From: Aerococcaceae bacterium NML190073
Lineage (GTDB): Bacteria; Bacillota; Bacilli; Lactobacillales; Aerococcaceae
Direction of reading: 5' to 3'
Length of the DNA stretch: 64,000 bases
Assembly: GCA_026131555.1 (NCBI GenBank)
Contig: JAMXJH010000011.1
Span: forward strand, 1 to 64,000
Made by a program: the position numbers and the translations under genes. Shown one piece after another: positions 48,206 to 59,490 of this stretch (position 1 is the first letter of the stretch; every line of letters starts with the position of its first letter). The notes beneath the pieces were generated by a model. The model made no database searches. It was not told where the DNA came from and saw only the letters and a list, made by a program, of their open reading frames with translations.

Positions 48206-49480
48206 TTAACCTTCCATTAATAATAATTCTGGATCAGCTAATAAACGCTTCAATTCATTCATTGCGTTTTGAGCAGTTGCGCCGTCTACGATACGGTGGT
48301 CGAAACTCAATGATAATTTCAACATACGTCCGATTACGATTTCACCTTCAGCATTGACAACTGGTTGAACATTGATTGTTCCCATTCCCAAAATAGCTAC
48401 TTCTGGATAGTTGATAATCGGCGTGAACCATTGTCCGCGAGCTGAACCGATGTTAGAAATTGTAATTGTTCCGTTCCCCATGTCAGCCGCAGTTAATTTA
48501 CCGTCATGTGCTAAAGCTGCTTTTCCGTTAATTTCGTCAGCAATTTCAAACACACTCTTCATGTTTGCATCTTTCACGTTTGGTACAAATAAACCACGTT
48601 CAGTATCTGTTGCAATACCGATATTGTAGTAGTTTTTGAATACAATTTCTTGTGATGCATCATCAATAGACGCATTCAAGATTGGGAATTTCTTCACTGT
48701 TGATACCAATGCTTTTACAACGTACGGTAAGAATGTTAATTTCGTACCGCGAGCTGCTGCGATATCCTTGAATTTCTTACGGTGATCCCATAACGCTGAT
48801 ACTTCCACTTCATCAAACAATGTAACGTGTGGCGCAGTATGCTTAGAGTTAACCATTGCTTTAGAAATTGCTTTACGCATTGCTGATAATGGCTCACGTG
48901 TTTCTGCTTCTGCTTTTTGTGACACATATGGTTGAGCCGGTGCGGATGCCGCTACTTCTGCTACTGGAGCGGTTGCTGCTTCTGCCGGTGCTGCTACAGC
49001 TGGTGCTTCACCTGTGAAGTTCAAGATATCTTCAGCGGTTACACGTCCACCTTTACCTGAAGGTGTTACTTTGGTGATATCTACACCTTTTTCGCGCGCT
49101 AATTTACGAACAGATGGCATTGCCAATACGCGTACATTCGACGCCGGCGCTGATACTTCTGCCGCTGGTGCTGCTGGTGTAGCTGCCGGTGCTTCAGGTG
49201 CTGATGCTTCTGCCGGTGCTGCATCCCCTTCATCTTCATAGCCCGGTGCATCAATTTCAACTAATACATCACCCACGCGAGCAACAGTTCCTTCCGGAAC
49301 TAAGATTTTTAATACTTTCCCTGTAACAGGAGATGGAATTTCTTCAACAGACTTGTCGTTTTGGATTTCTACCAATGTATCGTCTTCGTTAATTGTGTCG
49401 CCTTCTTTAACGTCCCATTTAACGATTTCGCCTTCTGCAATACCTTCACCGATATCAGGTAATCTAAATTTGAATGCCAT
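48206..49480 (-). CDS. pdhC: Dihydrolipoamide acetyltransferase (E2) of pyruvate dehydrogenase
   Basis: 424 residues from ATG 49480 (AAGGAA). One lipoyl domain (1-78; lipoyl lysine K43 in [10 protein letters not shown]), an Ala/Pro-rich linker, the peripheral subunit-binding domain (about 115-155; [15 protein letters not shown]), a second Ala/Pro linker and the acyltransferase domain, with FDHRIVDGA as active site. It transfers acetyl groups to CoA and forms the complex core. Confidence 0.96.
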   Translation of the reverse strand: MAFKFRLPDIGEGIAEGEIVKWDVKEGDTINEDDTLVEIQNDKSVEEIPSPVTGKVLKILVPEGTVARVGDVLVEIDAPGYEDEGDAAPAEASAPEAPAATPAAPAAEVSAPASNVRVLAMPSVRKLAREKGVDITKVTPSGKGGRVTAEDILNFTGEAPAVAAPAEAATAPVAEVAASAPAQPYVSQKAEAETREPLSAMRKAISKAMVNSKHTAPHVTLFDEVEVSALWDHRKKFKDIAAARGTKLTFLPYVVKALVSTVKKFPILNASIDDASQEIVFKNYYNIGIATDTERGLFVPNVKDANMKSVFEIADEINGKAALAHDGKLTAADMGNGTITISNIGSARGQWFTPIINYPEVAILGMGTINVQPVVNAEGEIVIGRMLKLSLSFDHRIVDGATAQNAMNELKRLLADPELLLMEG

Positions 49481-49542
49481 GTAACATTCCTTCCTTTCCT
49501 TTTCCTTGTGCAAAAAATATACAGTATTCATACCGCATCAAA

Positions 49543-49566
49543 CGTGTAGCAAATTTTTGCTACACG
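49543..49566 (-). other. pdhB-pdhC intercistronic hairpin
   Basis: CGTGTAGCAAA (49543-49553) and TTTGCTACACG (49556-49566) are perfectly complementary. On the minus strand only TTTGATG follows, so it is at best a partial terminator. It may set different pdhAB and pdhCD mRNA levels. Confidence 0.65.
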
Positions 49567-49589
49567 GTGATGATACGTTATTTACGATG

Positions 49590-50567
49590 TTAGAAGTTGT
49601 AAATTTCGCGTACTTTATCTTCGATGTCAGTAGCGTTTGGTAACCAGTCGTGCTCAGCTTGACCGAATGGGAAAATAGTATCCGGTGCTGCTACGAAACC
49701 AATAGGTGCTTCCAATGACAACACTGCACGTTCTGTGATTTCTGCCATTACACGCGCACCTACACCTGCTTGACGTTGCGCTTCTTGAACAACAACTACG
49801 CGGTTTGTTTTCTCAACTGTTGCGATAATCGCTTCAATATCCAATGGTTGTACTGTACGCAAGTCCAAGATTTCTACTGAAATGCCGTCTTTTTCTAACT
49901 TTTCAGCAGCTTTCATCGCTTCACGAACCATTGCGCCGTAAGTAATGATTGATACATCAGTACCTTCTTTTACAACGTTTGCTTTTCCTAAAGGAATTGT
50001 GTATTCAGCCTCCGGCACTTCCTCACGGAATGAACGGTATAACTTCATGTGCTCCAAGAACACAACCGGATCATTGTCACGAATTGCAGAAAGTAACAAA
50101 CCTTTTGCATCGTATGGACCTGAAGGAATAACTACTTTCAAACCTGGTGATTGTGCCAATAAACCTTCTAAGTTATCGGCGTGTAATTCCGGTGTATGAA
50201 CCCCACCACCGAACGGTGCGCGGAAAGTGATTGGCATATTACGTGTGCCGCCTAAACGGTAACGCGTACGAGCAGCTTGTGCTACTACTGAGTCCATTAC
50301 TTCGAATACAAATCCTAAGAATTGGATTTCCGGAATTGGACGGAAGCCTTCTAATGCTAAACCGATTGCCATACCACCGATTCCTGATTCTGCCAAAGGA
50401 GTGTTGAAGACGCGATCTTCACCGAATTCAGCTTGTAAACCTTGAGTTGCACGGAATACGCCACCGTTCAAACCAACGTCCTCACCGAAAATTAAAGTAC
50501 GATCGTCGTTACGTAATTCAATGGCTAACGCTTCTGTGATAGCCTCAATCATCGTTTTTTGAGCCAT
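49590..50567 (-). CDS. pdhB: Pyruvate dehydrogenase E1 beta subunit
   Basis: 325 residues. [38 protein letters not shown] and [15 protein letters not shown] are typical of E1 beta. With E1 alpha it binds thiamine diphosphate and decarboxylates pyruvate. It begins 2 bases after pdhA ends. Confidence 0.96.
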   Translation of the reverse strand: MAQKTMIEAITEALAIELRNDDRTLIFGEDVGLNGGVFRATQGLQAEFGEDRVFNTPLAESGIGGMAIGLALEGFRPIPEIQFLGFVFEVMDSVVAQAARTRYRLGGTRNMPITFRAPFGGGVHTPELHADNLEGLLAQSPGLKVVIPSGPYDAKGLLLSAIRDNDPVVFLEHMKLYRSFREEVPEAEYTIPLGKANVVKEGTDVSIITYGAMVREAMKAAEKLEKDGISVEILDLRTVQPLDIEAIIATVEKTNRVVVVQEAQRQAGVGARVMAEITERAVLSLEAPIGFVAAPDTIFPFGQAEHDWLPNATDIEDKVREIYNF

Positions 50568-50569
50568 TA

Positions 50570-51697
<1,128 letters not shown>

Positions 51698-51762
51698 CTA
51701 AAATAAATACTCGAACAATATACAGCTAGTCAAACTGTATTATTATCCATTTGTACCCTACT

Positions 51763-51793
51763 AATTTACCACTCTCCTTGCCAAAATGCAAGG
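51763..51793 (-). promoter_or_regulatory. pdh operon promoter with overlapping inverted repeat
   Basis: TTGCAT (51786-51791) and TAAATT (51763-51768) have a 17-base spacer on the minus strand. CCTTGC-N6-GCAAGG (51776-51793) is a perfect six-base inverted repeat that covers the -35, a plausible repressor site. Confidence 0.6.
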
Positions 51794-52004
51794 GAAACCG
51801 AATAAGAATCTGATTAAATCAAGCTTTTTCACTCTTTTGTGAATCCTTGAATTAGCGAGCCTTTTTGAAGTAGTTTTCACATGAATTCGTTTACTTTACA
51901 TACTTTCAGTTGTTCTTATTGTCCTCATCTGTTGTGTCACAACTTTGAAACTGTATTATTTTCATTCTTTATTAAACGGGTTATTCTCTTATGTCTACAT
52001 AGAA
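51794..52004. other. Intergenic region between pdh promoter and opp terminator
   Basis: About 210 bases without a gene. It contains a 13-base palindrome GTTGTGTCACAAC (51931-51943). No coding potential or RNA gene is evident. Confidence 0.4.
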
Positions 52005-52037
52005 AAAGTGTTCACATCGTTAATTTGTGAACACTTT
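52005..52037 (-). terminator. Terminator of the opp operon
   Basis: AAAGTGTTCACA (52005-52016) and TGTGAACACTTT (52026-52037) form a 12-bp perfect stem, with TTTTTC on the minus strand. Confidence 0.85.
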
Positions 52038-52092
52038 CCTTAGTTGGTTAAATGCGATTTTTGTTGCATCAACACTGTTTGATTTAATCAAT

Positions 52093-52989
52093 TTACTGCT
52101 CTACTTCTAGTACCCAATGCCCTGCTCGAACTTCATTGAAGTTTTGCTTTTGCAATTGGAAATCCGCAGGTGGCATGTAAATGGAACGCTTGCGTGTTTT
52201 TTCATAATCCGGATCCGGTAATGGAATGGCAGAAAGTAAACTTTGTGTATAGGGGTGCAATGGGTTCGCATACAATTCATCAGATGTTGCCAATTCTACC
52301 AATTTTCCTCGATACATCATACCAATGCGGTCGCTGAAATATTTTACCATAGACAAATCATGCGCAATAAAAAGATATGTCAGCCCTCTATCCTGTTGTA
52401 GCTTCTCCAAAAGGTTAATGACTTGCGCTTGAATTGATACGTCCAGTGCCGAAATCGGTTCGTCACAGACAATGAACTTCGGCTCCACCGCCAGTGCGCG
52501 CGCGATTCCGATTCGTTGCCGTTGTCCACCTGAAAATTCATGCGGGTAACGGTCGCCGTGTTCGATATTTAATCCGACTGCATCCAGTAAGTCATTCACA
52601 CGTTGCCGACGCTCTTGACGATTCGTCGCCAAGCCATGTACATCAATTCCCTCAGCAATAATGTCGCGCACTTTCATCCGTGGATTAAGCGAAGCATACG
52701 GATCTTGGAAAATCATCTGAACTTCTTTGTTGAATGCCAAACGTTCTTTCGTCGTTTGCCGGTCTTTGGCTGATTGCCCTTGAAAAATCACATCGCCCGA
52801 TGTCGGTTGCAACAAATTCACAATCGCTCTGCCTATCGTCGACTTCCCGCTTCCCGATTCCCCGACCAAACCGAACGTTTCGCCCGGATAAATTTGAAAG
52901 CTCACATCATCGACCGCTCTCATTTCTCGAGCAGTACCGGCATTATAATATTGTTTCAAGTTTCTAACTTCAATCATGGGTTGCGTCAT
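52093..52989 (-). CDS. oppF: Oligopeptide ABC transporter ATP-binding protein OppF
   Basis: 298 residues from ATG 52989 (GAGGTG upstream); a longer frame from 53028 runs inside oppD. Walker A GESGSGKS, signature FSGGQRQRIGIA, Walker B IVCDEPISALD, and the C-terminal oligo_HPY extension (ANPLHPYTQSLLSAIP). With OppD it powers peptide import. It overlaps oppD by 20 bases. Confidence 0.93.
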   Translation of the reverse strand: MTQPMIEVRNLKQYYNAGTAREMRAVDDVSFQIYPGETFGLVGESGSGKSTIGRAIVNLLQPTSGDVIFQGQSAKDRQTTKERLAFNKEVQMIFQDPYASLNPRMKVRDIIAEGIDVHGLATNRQERRQRVNDLLDAVGLNIEHGDRYPHEFSGGQRQRIGIARALAVEPKFIVCDEPISALDVSIQAQVINLLEKLQQDRGLTYLFIAHDLSMVKYFSDRIGMMYRGKLVELATSDELYANPLHPYTQSLLSAIPLPDPDYEKTRKRSIYMPPADFQLQKQNFNEVRAGHWVLEVEQ

Positions 52990-54034
52990 TTGCCGCACCT
53001 CCTCGTTGCTTTCTGACAAAATGCTCATGTCGCTCTACTATGTTGGCAGGCGGCGTTACCTTAGGCGCGTCCGGATGCAATAACCATGTTGCTGCATAAT
53101 GATTATCCGAAACTTGAAACATCGGCGGCTGCTCTTGGAAATCAATCGCCAATGCATATTCATTACGGTAGGCAAAGGCGTCGCCTTTTGGCGGATTTAA
53201 TAGATTAGGCGGCGTGCCGGGAATGGCATACAATTGTCCTTTAGATTCCGGTGTCGGCATAGCACTCAGCAACCCCCATGTATAAGGATGTTGCGGATTA
53301 TAGTACACTTCATCGACATTGCCGATTTCTACAATTCTTCCCGCATACATAACCGCCACTCGATCCGCAACATTTGCCACTACGCCCAAATCATGTGTGA
53401 TAAAAATAATCGCCATACCTTTTTGGCGTTGAATTTCTTGAAGCAGTTCAATAATTTGTGCTTGAACCGTCACATCCAGCGCCGTCGTCGGTTCATCCGC
53501 GATGAGAATTTCTGGATCTCCCGCTAATGCAATAGCAATGACAATCCGTTGCCGTTGCCCGCCGGAAAATTGATGGGGATAATCTTTTAGGCGTTCACTC
53601 GGATTGTGAATCCCGCATAAATGCAATAATTCCGTTGCTTCTCTTATCGCCTCTTGCTTCGTCATATTGCGGTGTTTCATCAATACTTCCATTATTTGAC
53701 GTCCAATCGATAAGGTCGGATTCAACGATGTCATCGGATCTTGGAAAATCATTGCGATTTGCGACCCGCGAATCGTTTCCATTTCTCTTTGCGACTTCTT
53801 AATTAAATCCTCTCCCGCAAACAAAATCTCTCCATTATCGATGCTGGCATTTTTACTAAGTAGACGCATAATCGAACGAGTTGTCACTGTTTTGCCGGAA
53901 CCTGATTCCCCGACAATCGCCAGTGTTTCGCCCTTCTTTAAGTCAAATGAAATGTCACGAATGGCGCGCACAGTCCCTGCAAAAGTAGCAAAACTTACTT
54001 CTAAATTACGCACGGATAATAATATATCTGTCAT
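52970..54034 (-). CDS. oppD: Oligopeptide ABC transporter ATP-binding protein OppD
   Basis: 354 residues. Walker A GESGSGKT, signature FSGGQRQRIVIA, Walker B LIADEPTTALD, and the C-terminal oligo_HPY segment (YNPQHPYTWGLLSAMP) followed by ATWLLHPDAPKV. A typical full-length OppD. Confidence 0.93.
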   Translation of the reverse strand: MTDILLSVRNLEVSFATFAGTVRAIRDISFDLKKGETLAIVGESGSGKTVTTRSIMRLLSKNASIDNGEILFAGEDLIKKSQREMETIRGSQIAMIFQDPMTSLNPTLSIGRQIMEVLMKHRNMTKQEAIREATELLHLCGIHNPSERLKDYPHQFSGGQRQRIVIAIALAGDPEILIADEPTTALDVTVQAQIIELLQEIQRQKGMAIIFITHDLGVVANVADRVAVMYAGRIVEIGNVDEVYYNPQHPYTWGLLSAMPTPESKGQLYAIPGTPPNLLNPPKGDAFAYRNEYALAIDFQEQPPMFQVSDNHYAATWLLHPDAPKVTPPANIVERHEHFVRKQRGGAANDATHD

Positions 54035-54042
54035 AAAGTCAC

Positions 54043-55107
54043 CTACTCTTTCATTTTGGGATCGAAGGCATCGCGCAATCCATCAGCCAACAAATTAAAT
54101 GCCAACATCAGAAGCGAAATCACCGCTGCCGGATACCACATCAAATGCGGATAAAATCTGAACACTTTGTAGCCGTCATTAATTAGAGTACCGAGAGAAG
54201 CAGCCGGAGCCGGAATTCCAATGCCGATAAAACTAAGAAACGCCTCAAAGAAAATTGCCGCCGGCAACGCAAACATAACTTGCACGATGATAATCCCTAA
54301 CATATTCGGCAAAATATGCTTAAACATAATCTTGAATGGCGATTGCCCCAAAACCTGAGCCGCCAACACAAATTCTTGTTGTTTGATACGCAACGTTTGT
54401 GCGCGAACCACCCGCGACATAGAAATCCAGCTAGTTAAGGCAATGGTAATAATAATAGATACCAAGCCAGGTTTCAGAACTAACAACATCAAAATAACAA
54501 TCACCAAGTTAGGAATACCGGATAAGATTTCCAATAGTCGCTGCATGAAAGTATCGACTTTGCCACCGAACCAACCGGATACCAAGCCGTAAATTACACC
54601 GAACACTAAATTGATAAATGCCGCCACAAAGGCAATAATCAAAGAAATGCGCGTTCCGTACAGAATTCTAGATAATAAATCGCGTCCTAACGCGTCAGTT
54701 CCTAGGTAATAATAAATGCCTTCCGGTACTTTTTTCTGCGCGTATTGGTCAATCAATTTGCCTGCCCGATTCGTTGCTTGCCCGTCGAACCAGCTGAATT
54801 GTTCCAAACCGGGAATTTTCGGCGGCAAATTTGCCCAATTCACATTTTGTTTAATCGGTGAATGTGGCGCGATTACCGGAGCCAAAATGGCTAACAAAAT
54901 AAATATTGCCAGAATACTTAACGAGAAAAGTGCTGCCTTATTTTTCTTCAAGCGTCGCCAAGAATCTTGCAAAAAATTCAATGACGGTGTCTGGATTGCT
55001 TCACTTTCTCGCTGCGTGTCACGGTTCATTAATTGGAGGCCTTCTTTTTTGTCTGAAAGCGACTCGAGTAATCTCGCATTGTATGAAGATTGTTTCAATT
55101 GATTCAT
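54043..55107 (-). CDS. oppC: Oligopeptide ABC transporter permease OppC
   Basis: 354 residues from ATG 55107 behind AAGGAGG; the frame extends upstream into oppB without a site. OppC N-terminal domain followed by six helices. The EAA loop is VRAQTLRIKQQEFVLAAQVL ahead of the IMFKHILPN motif. A charged N-terminal tail of about 60 residues precedes the first helix. Confidence 0.92.
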   Translation of the reverse strand: MNQLKQSSYNARLLESLSDKKEGLQLMNRDTQRESEAIQTPSLNFLQDSWRRLKKNKAALFSLSILAIFILLAILAPVIAPHSPIKQNVNWANLPPKIPGLEQFSWFDGQATNRAGKLIDQYAQKKVPEGIYYYLGTDALGRDLLSRILYGTRISLIIAFVAAFINLVFGVIYGLVSGWFGGKVDTFMQRLLEILSGIPNLVIVILMLLVLKPGLVSIIITIALTSWISMSRVVRAQTLRIKQQEFVLAAQVLGQSPFKIMFKHILPNMLGIIIVQVMFALPAAIFFEAFLSFIGIGIPAPAASLGTLINDGYKVFRFYPHLMWYPAAVISLLMLAFNLLADGLRDAFDPKMKE

Positions 55108-55108
55108 A

Positions 55109-56050
55109 CTACTTACCTCCTTGTGTGACACGCATTCTAGGGTCGATAACGCCGTACAATAAATCAACGATGAGAATAATCACCATCAGAAATGTTGAGT
55201 ACATGATGGTAATTCCCATAATCGTCGGGAAATCATTCACCAGTATCGACTTCGTAAATTGTTCCCCAATTCCCGGAATCGAAAAAATATTCTCAATAAC
55301 TAACGAGCCGGTCATTAACGAGGCAGTCATCGGTCCTAAGATTGTTAACAGCGGGATAATCGCATTGCGCAACGCATGGCGCATAATAATATAAATTTGG
55401 CGGAAACCTTTGGCACGCGCCAATTCAATGTAATCACTATTTAATACCTCGATCATCTCTGTCCGGATAAAACGAGCCGAATCCGCCATCGGCGAAATGG
55501 ATAAAGCAATTGTCGGCAACACCGTTGATAAGAAACCGTCTCGCCAGAACGCAATCGGAAACCAACTCAACGTAACCGCAAAAATAAATTGCAGAACAAC
55601 CGCAAAGACAAAGTTTGGAACCGACCGCCCCGCAATCGCAAAAATCGAAGTGAAACTATCCACCCACGTATTTTGTTTAACTGCCGCAATCATCCCCAAC
55701 ATAGTTCCCATCACCGTTCCTAATAGCATTGCTTGTAGCCCCAACTGAATGGAAGGTCCTACTCGCTCCGCCAATAATGCCGTTACCGCCTTATTGTTGA
55801 ACTGAAATGACACGCCCAAATCTCCTCGCAACACATTCAACATGTACTTCATATACTGAATGTAGATTGGTTGATTTAAGCCGTATTTTTCATTCAGGAT
55901 TGCCAATTGAGCAGCAGTCAACTGATCCTCATCTGCAAAAGGCGTACCGGGCAAATACTTCATTAGAAAAAAAGTTAACGTAATAATAATAAATAAGGTC
56001 ACTACCATATAAGCGATACGTTTTGCAATATAAAATAAGTATCCTCTCAT
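55109..56050 (-). CDS. oppB: Oligopeptide ABC transporter permease OppB
   Basis: 313 residues from ATG 56050 with GAGGGGG upstream (a TTG 15 bases earlier lies in that site). Six helices; EAA loop DYIELARAKGFRQIYIIMRH followed by ALRNAIIPLLTILGP. It pairs with OppC as the translocation channel. It is the first gene of the cluster; no OppA binding protein is found on either side. Confidence 0.92.
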   Translation of the reverse strand: MRGYLFYIAKRIAYMVVTLFIIITLTFFLMKYLPGTPFADEDQLTAAQLAILNEKYGLNQPIYIQYMKYMLNVLRGDLGVSFQFNNKAVTALLAERVGPSIQLGLQAMLLGTVMGTMLGMIAAVKQNTWVDSFTSIFAIAGRSVPNFVFAVVLQFIFAVTLSWFPIAFWRDGFLSTVLPTIALSISPMADSARFIRTEMIEVLNSDYIELARAKGFRQIYIIMRHALRNAIIPLLTILGPMTASLMTGSLVIENIFSIPGIGEQFTKSILVNDFPTIMGITIMYSTFLMVIILIVDLLYGVIDPRMRVTQGGK

Positions 56051-56130
56051 TCCAATCCCCCTCAAATAAAATAACTACCTCATTATACAAAAAATCATAT
56101 CACTTCTCTAGTAGATTGCTTAAATTCAAT

Positions 56131-56146
56131 TCAAATAACTATTTGA
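56131..56146. promoter_or_regulatory. 16-bp palindrome upstream of oppB
   Basis: TCAAATA-AC-TATTTGA is a perfect inverted repeat 80 bases upstream of oppB, beyond a TATAAT-like -10 on the minus strand. It is a candidate operator; it does not fit the CodY box. Confidence 0.45.
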
Positions 56147-56175
56147 GCGTCTAGCTAATTGCCAACGAAAGAGAA

Positions 56176-56210
56176 AACAACATTCAAGAATAGGACTCTT
56201 GAATGTTGTT
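56176..56210. terminator. Terminator after the M14 peptidase gene
   Basis: AACAACATTCAAGA (56176-56189) and TCTTGAATGTTGTT (56197-56210) form a 14-bp perfect stem followed by TTCTC on the minus strand. It lies 15 bases past the stop. Confidence 0.8.
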
Positions 56211-56225
56211 TCAATCTCACCAGTG

Positions 56226-59200
56226 TTACATTTCTTCTTTACGTTTAAGTTGAATGAGCATACCACCTGCTAGAATAAAGATCGTACTGATAACAAATGG
56301 ATGTACAGATACTTCTCCTGTATTCGGTAATGTTGCCACTTTGCCTGTCGGCATTTCTTTTGGTGTTTCAGGTTGTGGCTTCGGTTGCTCCGTAACTGGA
56401 GGTGTCGGTGTTTCAATCTCCTCCAAGGCTACTAAATCACTGCCGTAAATCGCATTGGTTACCCAACGGTAGAAGTGTAGAGAGTGCAATTTGTTGGTTG
56501 GATTTCCGGCATAGATGAACATTGGTTGATTGCCGTATTGACCATTAATCGCCATTACTTTATCTCCCATAGTTTCGTTACCCGGCCACCATCCGGCAAT
56601 ATAGTAATCCTGATTCGCAATACGCACTAACGGCTCGAAGCCGGCAGGTACGCCATCAATCCAGTTACCTGAATTGGAATAGAACAGACCATTCGCCAAG
56701 TATCCGCTCGTCAATGGATGTAAGTCGTTGATTACCGCTTTGAACAATCCTTCATAATTCGAACCGCGATTATTATGCGTCGCGTCAAAACCGGCAAGCA
56801 CCCCTAATTTTTCCAATTTTTGCATTGCGCGACCGCCGAGAACAATCGTTGGTTTCTTGCCTAGGATAGACGCGTCGAATTCAACGCTCTCTAAGACGAT
56901 GACATCTGCTTGTTCCGGTGTATCCACTAAATTGAAGCCCATTTCTTTCAAGGCATTGGTCACATTAGCAATAATCGGGAAGTCACCTGACCAACTGTAA
57001 CGATGTGCCGGCGAATAAATGTTCAATGCTTTAAGTGGCATTCCGACCGGACGTTTATGAAGCGCTTCGCCATAAAGCGGATATTGTGGCAACAAATGAT
57101 TGAATGTTGCGGCATCCATCACATAACCATCGTCGGTCAAGTAAACTTTGGCGCCATTCGCAATCGCTTGGTTCACAGCGCGAACAGCGGCAACGGATGT
57201 GTTCGCAACAATGTAATAAGGCGCAACTTGAGTAGAAGCCGAACGTGGCGCTTGTCGGTGCGTTACTTCACCTAATTTGCCATCGAACAATTTATCTGCG
57301 AATACAGGCGTTGATTTGAAACCGCGCATTGCCGGGAAGTTCATTACTAGTTCCGCATACATTGCGCTCCATTGCGATTCATTGGATCCCGGATATAGCA
57401 CATGGTTTGCGTAACCGCGTTTTGCCTGTGCCATATCAATGACCAAGTCGCCCTTCTTATGCATGCCTACATCTTCCAGTAATTCTTTGACAATGACACC
57501 GTTGCGCTTGAAGTATTCAATCATATTGAACGCTTGCTCCATGTCATTGAACTTATCCAAAGTCATTGGTATCACATAATAATCCGGGAAAAACTTAGGA
57601 TTGTTCCCTTTAACCCGACCGACAACCTTGCCGTCCGGTCCAACTAATTCCTTCTCAGCATCAGGGTGTTCTACCTTGTTGATACCGCGTGAATAGAATT
57701 GCAATCGCATCTTCATCAGTTCATCCGGGCGGGTTGTTAAGAAGTTTACACTTGCCAAGCTCGCAAAATAGCCCGCCTTATACGATTCTTGGTTAGATTC
57801 AGGAATTTCAACGGTATGTCCCAAAATACCGTGGTACACCGCATAAACGCCTGTATAACCTGAGAATGAATCGTCCCATCCATCCGCCCAATCAAGTTTC
57901 GGAATCAGATAGCTCGTGTATTTAGAGTTCGCTACACCCGCACGTCCCATTTCTTTAGCGTGCTCTACCATTAAGTTTGTTAACAAATCATACTCAAAGT
58001 TAGGATCATGTGGCGGTGTTGCCGGCTCAATCAAAAATTCTTCTACGAAACCGTGAATATCCAGTAAAGCAATCGGGTTCCATTTGTTGATTTGTGCGAC
58101 AGTAGCACGCGTTTCCGGGTTTGCTTGGTATCCCGCATCTCGGTTCGGATCGATTCCATTTAATAGCGTACGCGTATTATTCACGTTTCCGTCAGGGTTT
58201 TCCGTGAAATTGAATAGCAGAATAAATTTCTCTAACAACTGCGGCACATTGAGCGTCACTTCTTTCGGCTGATCGTTCTCATCTGTCGTTTGATATTTAA
58301 TTATATCTTTCGTTGCAAATTCTTTGAATAGACCGGATATAATGTCAATTCCCGGTTGCTCATCCGCATGTGTGTTATTAATGAGAATCGGTAATTGATA
58401 GTCCAGTTGATGTTTCTCCAAAAGTTTCAACAATTCATCCGGCTGCGTTAACATCACGGGCGCAAACTCTTGTAAATAGCGATCGATTACCGCTTGATTC
58501 TTGGCGATAATCCCCATTTTGATATCGCGGTTCTCGGCACTCTTGCCAATGGTTTCAATGTCTACAAGACGATTAGCTGCTGCATTGGCTTTACTATGTT
58601 CGATATCTGCTAATAACTCGTCGTGTGTTTGGAAGCTTTCGTAAGGACGCAAATTGAGCTTTCTGGTGAGTGTTGTTGTGCCGTCCGAGCTCACACCTTT
58701 CAACTCATATTCTTTCATATAGTGACGATAACGGCGACGAATCATCGGAGAGCGTTTGCTCAAATCCGGACCAAATAGTGCCTTCACATTTGTGTCCAAA
58801 GTGTAAGTACCGTCTGAATTGAGATGAGATGTGAAAGTGATAAATGGATCCCCTGTTAAATCACCGCTAGTCATATCAAATATTTTCCATTCGGCGAGAG
58901 GTTTGCCATCTAATGTCCATGTATAAGTTGCTGGGTCTTGATTGCTGGTTATCGTGTCAGAGAGTGTTGCTTCTTCAGACATATACACTGTTTTGTCTTC
59001 AAGCTGAACAGGAGCCATGTGTACTTCTGCCAACACCGAAGCTTCTACATTGGTCTCTGCTACCGGCTGCATTATCTCTGCGTTCTCCGACTGTTCTTCC
59101 GACTTTGCAACTTCTTCGTTAGTCGGCATCTCTGCTTCCGGTTGCTCCGCTTCAACGACCGGTTGTTCAACCTGCACTTCCTCTACCGGTGGCGCTAATG

Positions 59201-59309
59201 TTTCCTCGGCGAAGACCGAAGGATAATGCGCCATAATAGACACAAGCGTTACCGTCGATAACCCTAATAGCATTTGTGCGATTCTTCTTTTGCGATTGCG
59301 ACACAACAT
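56226..59309 (-). CDS. LPXTG-anchored M14 zinc carboxypeptidase-like surface protein
   Basis: 1027 residues from ATG 59309 (GGGGGAG upstream). Signal peptide 1-34 (RNRKRRIAQ, hydrophobic core, SVFA-E). A Glu/Pro/Val-rich stalk (35-90) precedes an Ig-like region, then the M14 peptidase domain (about 215-570). Zinc ligands fit NTHADEQPG (HxxE) and LLDIHGFVEE (third His); HTVEIPESNQES may give the catalytic Glu. About 400 further residues of unassigned beta/alpha structure follow, then a Pro-rich spacer. The sortase signal is LPNTGEVS, a hydrophobic span and KRKEEM. It probably trims peptides at the cell wall; the substrate is unknown. Confidence 0.88.
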   Translation of the reverse strand: MLCRNRKRRIAQMLLGLSTVTLVSIMAHYPSVFAEETLAPPVEEVQVEQPVVEAEQPEAEMPTNEEVAKSEEQSENAEIMQPVAETNVEASVLAEVHMAPVQLEDKTVYMSEEATLSDTITSNQDPATYTWTLDGKPLAEWKIFDMTSGDLTGDPFITFTSHLNSDGTYTLDTNVKALFGPDLSKRSPMIRRRYRHYMKEYELKGVSSDGTTTLTRKLNLRPYESFQTHDELLADIEHSKANAAANRLVDIETIGKSAENRDIKMGIIAKNQAVIDRYLQEFAPVMLTQPDELLKLLEKHQLDYQLPILINNTHADEQPGIDIISGLFKEFATKDIIKYQTTDENDQPKEVTLNVPQLLEKFILLFNFTENPDGNVNNTRTLLNGIDPNRDAGYQANPETRATVAQINKWNPIALLDIHGFVEEFLIEPATPPHDPNFEYDLLTNLMVEHAKEMGRAGVANSKYTSYLIPKLDWADGWDDSFSGYTGVYAVYHGILGHTVEIPESNQESYKAGYFASLASVNFLTTRPDELMKMRLQFYSRGINKVEHPDAEKELVGPDGKVVGRVKGNNPKFFPDYYVIPMTLDKFNDMEQAFNMIEYFKRNGVIVKELLEDVGMHKKGDLVIDMAQAKRGYANHVLYPGSNESQWSAMYAELVMNFPAMRGFKSTPVFADKLFDGKLGEVTHRQAPRSASTQVAPYYIVANTSVAAVRAVNQAIANGAKVYLTDDGYVMDAATFNHLLPQYPLYGEALHKRPVGMPLKALNIYSPAHRYSWSGDFPIIANVTNALKEMGFNLVDTPEQADVIVLESVEFDASILGKKPTIVLGGRAMQKLEKLGVLAGFDATHNNRGSNYEGLFKAVINDLHPLTSGYLANGLFYSNSGNWIDGVPAGFEPLVRIANQDYYIAGWWPGNETMGDKVMAINGQYGNQPMFIYAGNPTNKLHSLHFYRWVTNAIYGSDLVALEEIETPTPPVTEQPKPQPETPKEMPTGKVATLPNTGEVSVHPFVISTIFILAGGMLIQLKRKEEM

Positions 59310-59345
59310 TTTGAACTCCCCCTTGTTATATTTTGAGTCAAACAT

Positions 59346-59351
59346 ATTATA
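59346..59351 (-). promoter_or_regulatory. Extended -10 for the M14 peptidase gene
   Basis: TGATATAAT (hexamer 59346-59351) on the minus strand, about 35 bases before the ATG. No clear -35. Confidence 0.45.
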
Positions 59352-59420
59352 TCACTACGTCAAGATTGATAATGACGATTTCCTCGCATTATAAATGCGT
59401 ATTCTTTATCAGAATTTGAC

Positions 59421-59469
59421 AAAAAAATAAAGCTACTGCCCTCTGTTTAGCACAGAAAACAAGTAGCTT
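59421..59469 (-). terminator. Terminator beyond array 2
   Basis: AAGCTACT (59430-59437) and AGTAGCTT (59462-59469) pair. TATTTTTTT follows on the minus strand. It lies past the array, so the ABC-exporter transcript would carry the whole array in its 3' end. Confidence 0.75.
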
Positions 59470-59490
59470 CTTATGATTATTATAGGGTTT

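Noticed and set aside
51931-51943. GTTGTGTCACAAC as a Rex site before pdh
   Set aside because: Rex boxes have TTGTGA-N6-TCACAA spacing; this palindrome has one central base only and lies about 150 bases upstream of the promoter.
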